A program made the position numbers and the translations under genes. A stretch of DNA of 32,712 nt from Nitrospirota bacterium. GTDB lineage: Bacteria; Nitrospirota; RBG-16-64-22. The number at the start of each line of letters is the position of its first letter. Position 1 is the first letter of the stretch. The notes beneath the pieces were generated by a model, which was not told where the DNA came from, did no database searches, and saw only the letters and a list, made by a program, of their open reading frames with translations. Shown one piece after another: positions 16,937 to 25,090 of this stretch. Where the stretch lies: contig JACPZO010000035.1 of the NCBI GenBank assembly GCA_016195465.1, forward strand, positions 1 through 32,712, in the 5' to 3' direction.

Positions 16937-17977
16937 TTACCCGCCCAGATCTTGCATCGGCCGCGCCAAGTGGTAGTCCAACGTCCTGCGGAGCGCGGTC
17001 CGGAGGTCCGTCGTCGGCCTCCAGCCGAGGTGCTTCCGGGCATTCTTGATGGAAGGAACCCGGGTCATGATGTCCTGGTACCCCTCGCCGTAATACGCGC
17101 TCGACTTGACCGTCACGAGCTTCACGGTCTCCGCGAGCGCTCGGTGTTGGGGGTAGGTCTTGACGAGAGAGATCAGGGTCCTGGCCAGCTCGCGGATGGA
17201 GACGTCGTTGTCGGGATTCCCGATGTTGAAGATGCGGTTGTCGGCGCACCCCCCCTTGTTCTCGATGATCCGGATGAGCGCGTCGATCCCGTCGTCGATG
17301 TAGGTGAAGCTCCGCCGCTGAGCACCCCCGTCGACGAGCAGGATGTCCTTGCCGCGGAGGATGTTGCCGATGAACTGCGTCACCACGCGCGAGCTCCCCT
17401 CCTTCGGCTCCAGGACGTTGTCCAGTTTCGGCCCGATCCAGTTGAAGGGCCTGAACAGCGTGTATCGCAGGCCGTTCTGCATACCGTAGGCGTGGATCAC
17501 GCGGTCCATGAGCTGTTTCGAGCAGGAGTAGATCCACCGCTGCTTGCGAATGGGACCGAGCACGAGGTTCGTGCTCTCCTCGTCGAATTCCGCGTCTCCG
17601 CTCATCCCGTAGACCTCGGAGGACGACGGAAAGAGGACGCGCTTCCCGTATCGCACGCACTTTCGCACGATGTCGAGGTTAGCCTCGAAATCCACCTCGA
17701 AGACCCGCAGCGGATCCTGGACGTAGGTCGCCGGCGTGGCGATGGCGACGAGCGGAAGCACGACGTCGCATTTCTTGACGTGGTACTCGATCCATTCCCT
17801 GTTGACGGTGATATCGCCCTCGACGAAGTGGAACCGCTTGTGGCCGAGGAGGGGGTCGAGCTTGTCGAAAGCCACGTCCATGCCGTAGACATCCCGATCC
17901 TTTTGCTTCAGAACACGTTCGGTCAGGCTGTTGCCGATGAACCCGTTGACGCCAAGGATCAGAATCTTGAGACTCAT
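16937..17977 (-). CDS. arnA: UDP-glucuronate decarboxylase (C-terminal ArnA module as a separate protein)
   Basis: This short-chain dehydrogenase oxidatively decarboxylates UDP-glucuronate to the UDP-4-keto-pentose that ArnB aminates. It has 346 residues, the size of the C-terminal domain of E. coli ArnA. The NAD motif GVNGFIG is at 9-15. Ser119-Ser120-Glu121 (SSSEVYG) and Tyr150-x3-Lys154 match ArnA Thr432-Ser433-Glu434 and Tyr463/Lys467 with a constant offset of 313. The later TRVPSIKNARKHLGW region holds the Arg equivalent to Arg619. Only Thr432 is changed, conservatively to Ser. The start ATG 17977 has GGAGGA close upstream and overlaps the formyltransferase stop by 4 bp (ATGA). In enterobacteria both activities are on one fused protein; here they are separate. 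Confidence 0.92.
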   Translation of the reverse strand: MSLKILILGVNGFIGNSLTERVLKQKDRDVYGMDVAFDKLDPLLGHKRFHFVEGDITVNREWIEYHVKKCDVVLPLVAIATPATYVQDPLRVFEVDFEANLDIVRKCVRYGKRVLFPSSSEVYGMSGDAEFDEESTNLVLGPIRKQRWIYSCSKQLMDRVIHAYGMQNGLRYTLFRPFNWIGPKLDNVLEPKEGSSRVVTQFIGNILRGKDILLVDGGAQRRSFTYIDDGIDALIRIIENKGGCADNRIFNIGNPDNDVSIRELARTLISLVKTYPQHRALAETVKLVTVKSSAYYGEGYQDIMTRVPSIKNARKHLGWRPTTDLRTALRRTLDYHLARPMQDLGG

Positions 17978-18900
17978 GATGTTCCTCCGAGGACCTGGCC
18001 GGTCCGCAAGCCGTGCGCGCCGCCGCCGGCCTCTTCCTCGTTTGCGCCGTCCCGCTGCATCTTGACGATCTCGAGGCTTCCCGACCCGGCGGCGACCCGG
18101 AGCCGATCGGTCGACAACACCTCTCCGGGCCTTCCTCCTCCGCCCGGGAGAGGGCGCGCCCACCAGATGGCGACCTTCCTCCCGCCGGCGTGCGTGAACG
18201 CGCCCGGGTAAGGGTGCGTGACGGCGCGGATCAGGTTGTAGATCGACTGGGCGCTCCGCGTCCAGTCGATCCGCCCGTCCTCGGGCCGCCTCCGGCCGAA
18301 AGCGGTGGCCTGCGACTCGTCCTGGGGCCGCCGCGGGGCGATCCCCGTCTTGAGCGCGTCGATCCGCCGCTCCAGGACGCGGCGCGCGGCTCTCGTCACC
18401 TTCTCGAAGACGTCTCGGGCCGTCTCGTCCGGCCCGATTGGCACGGGTTCCTGGTCGACGATGTCCCCCGCGTCGGGGCGCATGATCATGTGGTGGAGGG
18501 TGGCGCCGGTCTCCTTCTCGCCGTTCAGGACGGCCCAGTTGACCGGCGCCCGGCCGCGGTACCGGGGGAGAAGGGAGCCGTGCATATTGAACGCCCCCAG
18601 GCGGGGAAGATCGAGGACCTCCTGCGGGATGATGTTCCGGTAGTAGAACGAGAAGATCAGGTCCGGGTTCATGTCGCGGACGCGCGCGATCCACGCCGGA
18701 TCCCCGAGCGAGTCCGGCGTGTGGACGGCGATCCCGTGGCGGCGCGCGAGATCCGCCACCGATCGGAACCAGACGTTCTCCCCGGGGCTGTCCGGATGCG
18801 TGAAGACGGCCGGGATCCTCTCGCCGCGGCCGATGAGCGCGGACAGGCACTCGTACCCCACGTCATGGTACGCGAAGATCACGATGCCGGGCTCATTCAT
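17974..18900 (-). CDS. arnA: UDP-L-Ara4N formyltransferase (N-terminal ArnA module as a separate protein)
   Basis: This enzyme formylates UDP-4-amino-4-deoxy-L-arabinose with 10-formyl-tetrahydrofolate before ArnC transfers it to the lipid carrier. The 308 residues match the first 304 residues of E. coli ArnA. The catalytic triad is intact: Asn105 and His107 in FNMHGSLLPRYRGRAPVNW, and Asp143 in RPDAGDIVDQ, corresponding to Asn102, His104 and Asp140. A Fmt-like C-terminal subdomain follows, and the last 30 residues are Gly/Glu-rich and unlike the core. The start ATG 18900 overlaps the end of arnC by 8 bp. The gene order arnB-arnC-formyltransferase-decarboxylase-arnD follows the usual arn order. 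Confidence 0.92.
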   Translation of the reverse strand: MNEPGIVIFAYHDVGYECLSALIGRGERIPAVFTHPDSPGENVWFRSVADLARRHGIAVHTPDSLGDPAWIARVRDMNPDLIFSFYYRNIIPQEVLDLPRLGAFNMHGSLLPRYRGRAPVNWAVLNGEKETGATLHHMIMRPDAGDIVDQEPVPIGPDETARDVFEKVTRAARRVLERRIDALKTGIAPRRPQDESQATAFGRRRPEDGRIDWTRSAQSIYNLIRAVTHPYPGAFTHAGGRKVAIWWARPLPGGGGRPGEVLSTDRLRVAAGSGSLEIVKMQRDGANEEEAGGGAHGLRTGQVLGGTS

Positions 18901-19834
18901 CGGGCGCCTCGATAATCTCGCGGATGACGAAACGGGGCCTGTGCCTCACTTCCTGGAAGATGCGGCCGATGTACTCTCCGATGATTCCCAGGCCCATGAT
19001 GACGACGCCCACGAGAAAGTAGAGGATCGTGAACAGGGTGAAGATCCCCTCCGCTTCCGGGCCGATGACCAGGCGGCGAATGAAAAGGTAGACGACGAAG
19101 AGAATGCTGAGGATCGAGACGACCATCCCGAAGAGCGTGAAGATCTGGAGCGGCACCACGGAGAATCCCGTCATCAGGTCGAAGTTGAGGCGGATCAGGT
19201 CGTACAAACCGTACTTGGAGCGGCCGACGGTCCGCGGCGCGTGTTCGACCTCCACCTCCGCGGGATTGGCGGCGAAACTGTACGCCAGCGCCGGGATGAA
19301 CGTCGAGGTCTCCCCGCTCGCCGTGATGTGATCCACGATCGACCGGCGGTAGGCGCGCAGCATGCACCCCTGGTCGCGCATGCGGATGCGGGTGATGCGC
19401 GCGCGCAGGCCGTTGATCAGCCTGGACGCGGAGCGCCGGAAGAGCGGATCCCGGCGGTTCTCCCGGTAGCCGCCGACCACGTCGTGACCGGCCTCGATCG
19501 CCGCGAGCAGCTTGGGAATCTCCTCCGGCGGATTTTGCAGATCGGCATCGAGCGTCACGACCACGTCCCCCCGCACGCGCTCGAACGCCGCCATGATCGC
19601 CATGTGCTGGCCGAAGTTGCCGCCCAGCTCGATGACGCGGACATGGCGGGGACGGCGGTGGTGAAACTCTTTGAGAATGGCGCCGGAGCGGTCGCGGCTG
19701 CCGTCGTTGGTGAAAAGAATTTCAAAAGGTTTTCCGAGTTTGTCGAGCGCCGCCGTCAAGCGCAAAAACAGCGCCGGCAGATTCTCCTGCTCGTTGTACA
19801 CCGGGATCACGACGCTCAGATAAGGCTTCGCCAC
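18893..19834 (-). CDS. arnC: Undecaprenyl-phosphate 4-deoxy-4-formamido-L-arabinose transferase
   Basis: ArnC transfers formylated L-Ara4N from UDP to undecaprenyl phosphate on the cytoplasmic face of the inner membrane. It is a 313-residue GT2 enzyme. Motifs in order are VVIPVYNEQENL, TNDGSRD, the metal-binding LDADLQNPPEEI, and the QGCMLRAYRRSI acceptor region. Two transmembrane helices (about residues 227-257 and 263-287) and a basic tail follow, as in ArnC/DPM1-type enzymes. The start is GTG 19834, one base after the arnB TAG stop. DPM1-like mannosyl or glucosyl transferases look similar, but the operon decides the assignment. Confidence 0.92.
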   Translation of the reverse strand: MAKPYLSVVIPVYNEQENLPALFLRLTAALDKLGKPFEILFTNDGSRDRSGAILKEFHHRRPRHVRVIELGGNFGQHMAIMAAFERVRGDVVVTLDADLQNPPEEIPKLLAAIEAGHDVVGGYRENRRDPLFRRSASRLINGLRARITRIRMRDQGCMLRAYRRSIVDHITASGETSTFIPALAYSFAANPAEVEVEHAPRTVGRSKYGLYDLIRLNFDLMTGFSVVPLQIFTLFGMVVSILSILFVVYLFIRRLVIGPEAEGIFTLFTILYFLVGVVIMGLGIIGEYIGRIFQEVRHRPRFVIREIIEAPDE

Positions 19835-19835
19835 G

Positions 19836-21005
19836 CTATTTCTTCCCGAACAAATCGGCCATGGCGCGGATCACCCGGTCCTGGTCGTCCGTGGTCATGG
19901 AGGGGAAGAGGGGGAGGCTCACGATGCGGTCGGAGACGGTTTCCGCGTTGGGGAAATCTCCCCGCTTGAAGCCGAAGCGTTCCCGGTAGTAGGGGTGGAG
20001 ATGGACGGCCCGGTAGTGCAGGCCCGTTCCGATGTTGCGCGCCTTCATCCCCTGCATGAAGGCGTCGCGGTCCATGCCGGCGGTCCCGGGATTGATGAGG
20101 GGCGCGAAGAGGTGCCAGGCGTGCCGATGAGGGTACGGCGGGTTCCCGGGCAGCGTCCACTGCGGCCAGCCGGCGAGGATATCATTGTAACGTTGGACCA
20201 TCCCGGTGCGACGAACGATGAACCCGTCCAGCTCCTGGAGCTGATGCAGCCCGATCGCGGCCTGGATGTCCATCATGTTGTACTTGTACCCCGGCGCCAC
20301 GATCTCGTAATGCGGGCTCCCCTGCTTGCCGAAACGGGCCCACGCTTCCCGGTCCATCCCGTGGAAGCGCAGCAGGGCGACGGTCTCCGCGAGATTCCCG
20401 TCGCGCGTGGCGACGGCCCCCCCCTCGCCCGTGGTCATGTTCTTGTTGGGGTGAAAGCTGAAGACCTGCGTGTCGCCGAAACTGCCGATGCGCCGGCCCT
20501 TGTATTCCGCGCCGATCGCGTGCGCCGCGTCCTCGATCACCCGCAGGCCGCGCTTGCGGGCCAACTCGTAGAGGGGATCGAGATCGGCGGGAAGACCGGC
20601 GAAGTGCACCGGCACGACCGCGCGCGTCCGCGCGGTGCAGGCTCCGGCCACTCTCTCCGCGTCCATGTTATAGGTTGCGGGGTCGACGTCCACGAGCACC
20701 GGTCTCCCGCCCGCCAGCACGATGGTGTTGAGGGTGGCGGCGAAGGTCATGGGCGTCGTGATGACCTCGTCCCCGGGATCGAGGTTCAGCGCCGCGAGGC
20801 AGAGGTGCAGTCCGGCCGTCGCGGAAGAGAGCGCCAGCAGGTGCGGCGCGCCGACATAAGCCGCGAGATCCTCCTCGAATTTCTTGACGCGCGGGCCGGT
20901 TGTAATCCACCCGGACTCAAGGCACGCGACGACTTCGTCGATCGCCGCGCGGCTGATCGAGGGACGCGAAAAGGGCAGGAACTCTTCGTTCGGATCGCCT
21001 GTCAC
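19836..21005 (-). CDS. arnB: UDP-4-amino-4-deoxy-L-arabinose aminotransferase
   Basis: ArnB is the PLP enzyme that transaminates UDP-L-Ara4O with glutamate to UDP-L-Ara4N. The 389-residue DegT/DnrJ/EryC1-family product begins FLPFSRPSISRAAIDEVV and has GDEVITTPMTFAAT, EDAAHAIGAEYKGRRIG and FSFHPNKNMTTGEGGA, with the PLP lysine at position 188, the same number as in Salmonella ArnB. The start is GTG 21005 with AAGGAG 5 nt upstream. It is the first gene of the arn operon. An extended -10 sequence lies about 145 bp upstream; no PmrA-box direct repeat was recognised, so control may differ from that of enterobacteria. Confidence 0.93.
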   Translation of the reverse strand: MTGDPNEEFLPFSRPSISRAAIDEVVACLESGWITTGPRVKKFEEDLAAYVGAPHLLALSSATAGLHLCLAALNLDPGDEVITTPMTFAATLNTIVLAGGRPVLVDVDPATYNMDAERVAGACTARTRAVVPVHFAGLPADLDPLYELARKRGLRVIEDAAHAIGAEYKGRRIGSFGDTQVFSFHPNKNMTTGEGGAVATRDGNLAETVALLRFHGMDREAWARFGKQGSPHYEIVAPGYKYNMMDIQAAIGLHQLQELDGFIVRRTGMVQRYNDILAGWPQWTLPGNPPYPHRHAWHLFAPLINPGTAGMDRDAFMQGMKARNIGTGLHYRAVHLHPYYRERFGFKRGDFPNAETVSDRIVSLPLFPSMTTDDQDRVIRAMADLFGKK

Positions 21006-21148
21006 GATGCTCCTTCGTCAAAGGTCTTGCGCCCGCCGGCCGACACGCCCGTGCGACGGCCGCAATGTCGGCGACACGCGGTTCGGAGGCGGGAGGATCT
21101 TCGCGCGCTTTCCGCCGTTCAGCGGTTTGCCGCAATGCGCGCGCGTGG

Positions 21149-21157
21149 ATTATAGCA
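21149..21157 (-). promoter_or_regulatory. Extended -10 promoter element upstream of the arn operon
   Basis: On the minus strand this reads TGCTATAAT, a perfect -10 with the TGn extension. No good -35 is present at 16-18 bp. Transcription would start near 21142, giving a leader of about 137 nt to arnB. Confidence 0.5.
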
Positions 21158-21214
21158 TTGGATCCAAGGAGATCACAGCCGGCGGCTCCCGAAACGGCAG
21201 CCCACGAGAACTAG

Positions 21215-21440
21215 GGGGACGTAGTTTTGTTAAGTTATTCGCCAGGACTTTGTGGAGGCGGTTTCCTGCGTCGCATTCCGAGGGACGATGCGACGAGGAT
21301 TGAGGGCTTGCGACCGCATGGCCGAGGGAAAGGGCGCGATCGCGGTTTGGCGAGAGCCTGCGTGGACCCCGCGAAGGCGGGGCGGGGTTCCGAGAGAGAG
21401 CCTGCAACCGCATCGTTCCTGATTCCTTGAGGGGATGGAG
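21215..21440 (-). repeat. Dispersed repeat, copy A (226 bp)
   Basis: On the minus strand this begins CTCCATCCCCTC and ends in a very conserved block with GTCCTGGCGAATAACTTA. A second copy lies inverted at 32307-32593. Both include a CCCCGC-CTTC-GCGGGG hairpin and an open frame starting MRLQ, with AGGA(A/G) 9 nt before the ATG, and ending HKVLANNL. Copy A lies 13 bp downstream of the hicB stop and upstream of the arn promoter. It could be a mobile repeat, a structured RNA or a small-protein gene; I cannot decide which. Confidence 0.85.
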
Positions 21441-21453
21441 CTTTACTTCAGCG

Positions 21454-21693
21454 TTACGCGACGTTTTGCATCTTGTTCACGAAATCGCGGCCTGAGGTCG
21501 CGGGAGGAAGCGATTTGCCATCCTTATGGTAGAGTGCAATGGCCTCCTCAACAACTTGGCAAAGCTCCGAGAAGACGGCTTCCTCGTCCGCGCCGTGGCA
21601 ACCACCATAGATCAACCCGGGTGAACTGCCCACGTAGCATTGATCTTCCTCGGACCACTCGACGATCTTCGCGTATCTCGCGCTTTCCTTCAT
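21454..21693 (-). CDS. hicB: HicB-type antitoxin
   Basis: The 79-residue protein has the HicB fold signature: YAKIVEWSEEDQCYVGSSPGLIYGGCHGADEEAV, then a helix VEEAIALYHKDGKSLPPA. It would bind and neutralise the HicA RNase. It overlaps the hicA stop by 4 bp, the usual toxin-first order. It lacks a recognisable C-terminal DNA-binding domain beyond a short tail, so it is a minimal HicB. Confidence 0.88.
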   Translation of the reverse strand: MKESARYAKIVEWSEEDQCYVGSSPGLIYGGCHGADEEAVFSELCQVVEEAIALYHKDGKSLPPATSGRDFVNKMQNVA

Positions 21694-21887
21694 GACAGCG
21701 ACTCCTCAATGGCGCGCCTCACGGCACGGACCTGATACTGCTTCGCATCATCGCCGAGCGCGCCTGATATTGTCACCGGCTTGGCGACTTTCGGGTGGAC
21801 ATAATTTCTGTGACTGCCCCTCCCGCCACGATCCACGAAACCCGCCCTAGCAAGATCGGCAACAAGCTCCCTTACTTTCGGCGGCAA
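21690..21887 (-). CDS. hicA: HicA-type mRNA interferase toxin
   Basis: This 65-residue dsRBD-like toxin cleaves mRNA when free of HicB. The core MPPKVRELVADLARAGF, then GRGSHRNYVHP with the catalytic His26, matches the family from its first residue, which fixes the start at TTG 21887 although TTG is a weak codon. A weak GGTGAG lies just upstream. hicB follows with a 4-bp overlap. No mutation of key residues is seen, so the module may be active. Confidence 0.88.
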   Translation of the reverse strand: MPPKVRELVADLARAGFVDRGGRGSHRNYVHPKVAKPVTISGALGDDAKQYQVRAVRRAIEESLS

Positions 21888-22154
21888 TGACTCACCATCT
21901 GCAATCCAGTCGTCCTATGACCAGGGAGATTCTTCCCGTTACTGCGGGGGTCAAGGCGGCAGTCGAAAACCTACCAGAAACCCCCGTTTCGGTCAATGCG
22001 CGCGGCGTTCTCATGCCCGGCATTCGCTCCCGGCCCCCTTCGGAGTCCCTGATTCCGCCTTCCTTCCTGAGGATGTCAATATTCGCCATGCCGGCCACTC
22101 TGCCCGCCGCGCGGAAGAAGCCGGCCGTTCCCCAGCCCTATCCCCCTCACCCTT

Positions 22155-22177
22155 CCCTCTCCCCGATGGGGCGAGGG
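22155..22177. repeat. CCCTCTCCCC-GAT-GGGGCGAGGG palindrome
   Basis: A near-perfect 10-bp stem (one mismatch) with a 3-nt loop is preceded by C-rich CCCTCACCCTTCCC sequence. It resembles a very common dispersed repeat of GC-rich genomes. It lies 100 bp downstream of the typA stop, within the 21888-22277 spacer, where I see no gene. Confidence 0.6.
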
Positions 22178-22277
22178 GATTGACCCGGGAAGGCCGCAAA
22201 GAGGCGAGAATGGGGCGCAGAGCCGGGAGGCAAGCCCGCCGCGCGGTCAATGCGCCCCGCGGGACGATCTTCCCGCG

Positions 22278-24107
22278 CTATCCCTTCTTTCGCTTGGCGT
22301 CTTGGCCGGTGAGGTCTCGCTTCCGCAGGCGGATCGACTTCGGCGTCACCTCCACCAGCTCGTCATCGGCGATGAACTCGATGGCCCGTTCCAGCGTCTT
22401 CTCGCGCGGCGGGGTGAGGCGGATCGCCTCGTCGGACCCAGCGGCGCGGATGTTCGTGAGGTGCTTCGTCTTGCAGGGGTTCACGCGAAGGTCGTTCGTC
22501 CGCGCGTGCTCGCCGACGACCATCCCCTCGTAGATCGGCTCGCCCGGCTCGACAAAGAGAACGCCCCGCTCCTGGAGGTTCCAGAGGGCGTAGGCGACCG
22601 CGGTCCCCGTCTCCATTGAGATGAGCGACCCTCGCAGGCGGCCGGGGATTTCCCCGGCGAACGGCCGGTAGGAGTGGAACGTGTGGTTGAGGATCCCCGT
22701 CCCGCGGGTATCGGTGAGGAACGCGTTCCGGTAGCCGAAGAGCCCTCGTGACGGAACGAGGAACTCGAGCCGCACCGTCCCGTCGCCGAGGCTCGTCATG
22801 TCCTGCATCTCCGCCCGGCGGGGGCCGAGGGTCTCCATCACGACGCCGACGTACTCCTCGGGGACGTCGATCAGAACGGTCTCGAACGGCTCGTTCACTT
22901 CCCCGTCGATCTCCCGCAGGATGACCTCGGGCCGCGAGACGGCCAGCTCGTGACCTTCCCGGCGCATTGTCTCGATGAGGATCGCGAGATGGAGCTCCCC
23001 CCGCCCGGAGACCTTGAAGACCTCCGGCAGGTCGGTCTCCTCCACGCGAAGCGCAACGTTGGACCGGAGCTCCCGCATCAGCCGCTCGCGCAGGTTCCGG
23101 GACGAGACGTACTTGCCTTCCCTTCCCGCGAAGGGCGAGTTGTTCACGATGAAGTAGATCGAGAGCGTCGGTTCGCCGATGGAGAGCGGGGGAAGGGGGG
23201 CGGGCCGCTCGGGGTCGGTCAGCGTCTCGCCGATCTCCACCTCGTCGAAGCCGGCGAGAAGGACGATGTCGCCCGCGCGCGCCTCGGCGAACGGCGTTCG
23301 GCGGAGCCCCTCGTAGACGAAGAGATGCGTGACCTTCGCCTTGACGGCGGCCCCGTCGACCATGACGCGGGCGGCCGTCTCGCCCGGCGCGATCCGCCCG
23401 TTCATGACGCGGCCGAGCGCCATCCGGCCGATGTAGTTGTCGTACTCGATGGAGGTGACCTGCATCTGGAAGGGGAGCGTCGGGTCCCCGGCGGGAGCGG
23501 GCACGTGCTCGATAATCAGATCGAAGAGAGGTCCCAGGTCCACCTCCGGGCCGGCCGGATCGAGGCGCGCGTACCCTTCCTTGGCCGAGACGAAGACAAC
23601 GGGGAAATCGAGCTGGGCTTCGGCCGCGTTCAACTCGACGAAGAGATCGAAGACCTGATCGACGACCTCGTGAGGCCGCGCTCCCGGTCGGTCGATCTTG
23701 TTGACGACGACTATCGGCCTGAGCCCCAAGTCGAGGCTCTTCCGGAGGACGAACTTCGTCTGGGGCATCGGCCCCTCGCAGGCGTCCACGAGGAGCAGAA
23801 CGCCGTCCACCATCGTCAGGACCCGCTCCACCTCTCCGGAGAAGTCGGCGTGGCCGGGCGTGTCGACGATGTTGAAGCGGTGCCGGCCCCAGTGGACCGA
23901 CGTCGCCTTGGAGAGGATCGTGATCCCCCGCTCGCGCTCAAGGTCGTTCGTGTCCATCACGCGCTCGGCGACGGCCTCTCCGGTCCGGAAGACGCCCGCC
24001 TGGCGGAGCATCTTGTCCACGAGGGTCGTCTTCCCGTGGTCGACGTGGGCGATGATGGCGATGTTCCGGACGTCCGTCCGGACGGCTGTCTGGGTCAGAG
24101 CGTTCAA
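22278..24107 (-). CDS. typA: Ribosome-associated translational GTPase TypA/BipA
   Basis: TypA is an EF-G-like GTPase that acts in ribosome assembly and stress adaptation. The 609-residue product matches E. coli BipA (607). G-motifs in order are AHVDHGKTT (G1), RGITI (G2), DTPGHADF (G3), [10 protein letters not shown] (G4) and SAKEG (G5). Domain II, III and V segments follow, and the BipA-specific C-terminal domain includes [17 protein letters not shown] and [13 protein letters not shown]. The start is TTG 24107 (context CAGGAGATCTCT-TTG), matching the family start; the frame is open further upstream but that sequence has no similarity. A promoter and a terminator-like hairpin lie in its leader, which suggests attenuation. 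Confidence 0.95.
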   Translation of the reverse strand: MNALTQTAVRTDVRNIAIIAHVDHGKTTLVDKMLRQAGVFRTGEAVAERVMDTNDLERERGITILSKATSVHWGRHRFNIVDTPGHADFSGEVERVLTMVDGVLLLVDACEGPMPQTKFVLRKSLDLGLRPIVVVNKIDRPGARPHEVVDQVFDLFVELNAAEAQLDFPVVFVSAKEGYARLDPAGPEVDLGPLFDLIIEHVPAPAGDPTLPFQMQVTSIEYDNYIGRMALGRVMNGRIAPGETAARVMVDGAAVKAKVTHLFVYEGLRRTPFAEARAGDIVLLAGFDEVEIGETLTDPERPAPLPPLSIGEPTLSIYFIVNNSPFAGREGKYVSSRNLRERLMRELRSNVALRVEETDLPEVFKVSGRGELHLAILIETMRREGHELAVSRPEVILREIDGEVNEPFETVLIDVPEEYVGVVMETLGPRRAEMQDMTSLGDGTVRLEFLVPSRGLFGYRNAFLTDTRGTGILNHTFHSYRPFAGEIPGRLRGSLISMETGTAVAYALWNLQERGVLFVEPGEPIYEGMVVGEHARTNDLRVNPCKTKHLTNIRAAGSDEAIRLTPPREKTLERAIEFIADDELVEVTPKSIRLRKRDLTGQDAKRKKG

Positions 24108-24132
24108 AGAGATCTCCTGCGGGATTAGCGCA

Positions 24133-24161
24133 CAAAAAAGCCCCGAGACTCTCCCGGGGCT
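24133..24161 (-). terminator. Terminator-like hairpin in the typA leader (possible attenuator)
   Basis: On the minus strand AGCCCCG and CGGGGCT (24155-24161 and 24139-24145) form a 7-bp stem followed by TTTTTTG. It ends about 26 nt upstream of the typA start codon and begins only about 10 nt after the predicted transcript start. A GGGGC just 5' (at about 24172-24176) could pair with GCCCC and prevent the stem. Confidence 0.7.
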
Positions 24162-24179
24162 CTCCGGTTGCGCCCCATA

Positions 24180-24209
24180 CTTATACCAGAGTGAGGCGCC
24201 TTCCGACAA
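24180..24209 (-). promoter_or_regulatory. Candidate typA promoter
   Basis: On the minus strand TTGTCG (24209-24204) and TATAAG (24185-24180) are spaced 18 bp. The predicted transcript start, near 24173, lies upstream of the leader hairpin. Confidence 0.5.
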
Positions 24210-24468
24210 GGCCAACTGTTGCGGGCCAACCGTTGCGGGGAGGATGTGGCCCCTTCCCCCCCCCTTTCCCCCATTTTGTAAGGAGCCCTCGACCAGCCGC
24301 GATCGTAGTACACGGTCGGCGCCCCGGTGGAGGTGATTTCGGAGCGGGGCGTGACCGGCACAAAGCCCATGAGTATTGTGAAGTCGAGGCCTGACCGGTG
24401 GGTGCCTGAACGCAAGAGTGTCGGCGGTGCGTGCTGAACGGAGGGGGGAAGAATCGAGACGTCTCGGA

Positions 24469-24618
24469 ATGAAATTCACGAAATACTTCGAGGAGATCAG
24501 GCAACGTCCTGACCGCGCGATGATCAAGCTCGAATGGATAGGACGGGTTGTGGACGATCCGGCGAGAGAGGTGATTCAAATGTTTTCCCAGTTGTCATGT
24601 CGTTGCCGCCGTTCCTGA
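24469..24618 (+). pseudogene. Truncated small gene (MKFTKYF...IRQRPDRAMIK family)
   Basis: The first 37 residues (MKFTKYFEEIRQRPDRAMI, then a WI-RVVDDPAREVIQ segment) look like the N-terminal half of a small uncharacterised protein of about 75-85 residues that I recall as often paired with a DUF2283 protein in toxin-antitoxin-like pairs. Similarity ends near 24580, where the sequence runs into the 3' end of the VOC gene on the other strand; the usual second half is missing. GAGGGGGG (24441-24448) lies too far upstream to be its ribosome site. I read it as a gene remnant at a deletion or insertion junction. The family link is from memory. Confidence 0.5.
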
Positions 24619-25013
24619 CGATAGCCGGTGATCTCCAGCCGCACCCCGTCGGGGTCGGAGAAGAACACCGCGAGATAGTCTGGTGCGTATTCGGGATACA
24701 GTTTCGGCTCGCTCACCGAAATATTTTCCTCTTTGAGTATTCTTGCCGCTTCTTTTACTTCTTTTTCGCTCGCCACTCTCAGGCAGAAATGATGGAGTCC
24801 AGGCGAATAAGGGTCGTGCAAGTTCATGGACCGGGCGAGCCGAAGCACATACCCGAAGTGGCGGTTGTAATACTGAATGTGCTTCTCGCCGCCGATTTGG
24901 AACTGGTTCTTTCGGAAGCCGAGCACCTTCATTACGACGTCGTAGAAGGCTTCCGACCTTTCAAGATTCGAGACCGTCACGTAGATGTGGTCGATTCCGA
25001 TAACTTCCGGCAT
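24576..25013 (-). CDS. VOC-superfamily (glyoxalase/dioxygenase-like) protein
   Basis: The 145-residue protein has two beta-alpha-beta-beta-beta modules of the vicinal-oxygen-chelate fold. Metal-ligand candidates are His9 (IDHIYVTVSNLERS), His in GLHHFCLRVAS and Glu in DPDGVRLEITGY. AFYDVVMKVLGFRK is typical. The substrate is unknown; such proteins include glyoxalases, dioxygenases and antibiotic-resistance enzymes. I chose ATG 25013 because homology starts there (GTG 25034 is possible). The coding sequence looks less GC-rich than its neighbours, and its tail abuts a truncated gene. With the attC-like sequence just upstream this suggests acquisition by transfer. Confidence 0.85.
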   Translation of the reverse strand: MPEVIGIDHIYVTVSNLERSEAFYDVVMKVLGFRKNQFQIGGEKHIQYYNRHFGYVLRLARSMNLHDPYSPGLHHFCLRVASEKEVKEAARILKEENISVSEPKLYPEYAPDYLAVFFSDPDGVRLEITGYRQERRQRHDNWENI

Positions 25014-25038
25014 GTGTGTTTGTTCAGCCCTCACGCAG

Positions 25039-25090
25039 AGCTAACCGGCGCGCCGCTTTTGGCGGGGCCGGGTGGGGTGCTTTGTTGGGC
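25039..25090 (-). other. attC-like imperfect palindrome upstream of the VOC gene
   Basis: On the minus strand it starts GCCCAAC (fits RYYYAAC) and ends GTTAGCT (one base off GTTRRRY), 52 bp in all, with inner arms CCGGCCCCGCC and GCGGCGCGCCGG around AAAA. Integron attC sites have this plan, but the outer boxes pair poorly here. No integrase is in the window. The 25091-25425 remainder of the spacer shows no gene. Confidence 0.3.

Noticed and set aside
21887-22183. 98-codon plus-strand frame between hicA and typA
   Set aside because: It has no ribosome site, and its end (PPHPSLSPMGRGD) is the translation of a common intergenic palindrome.
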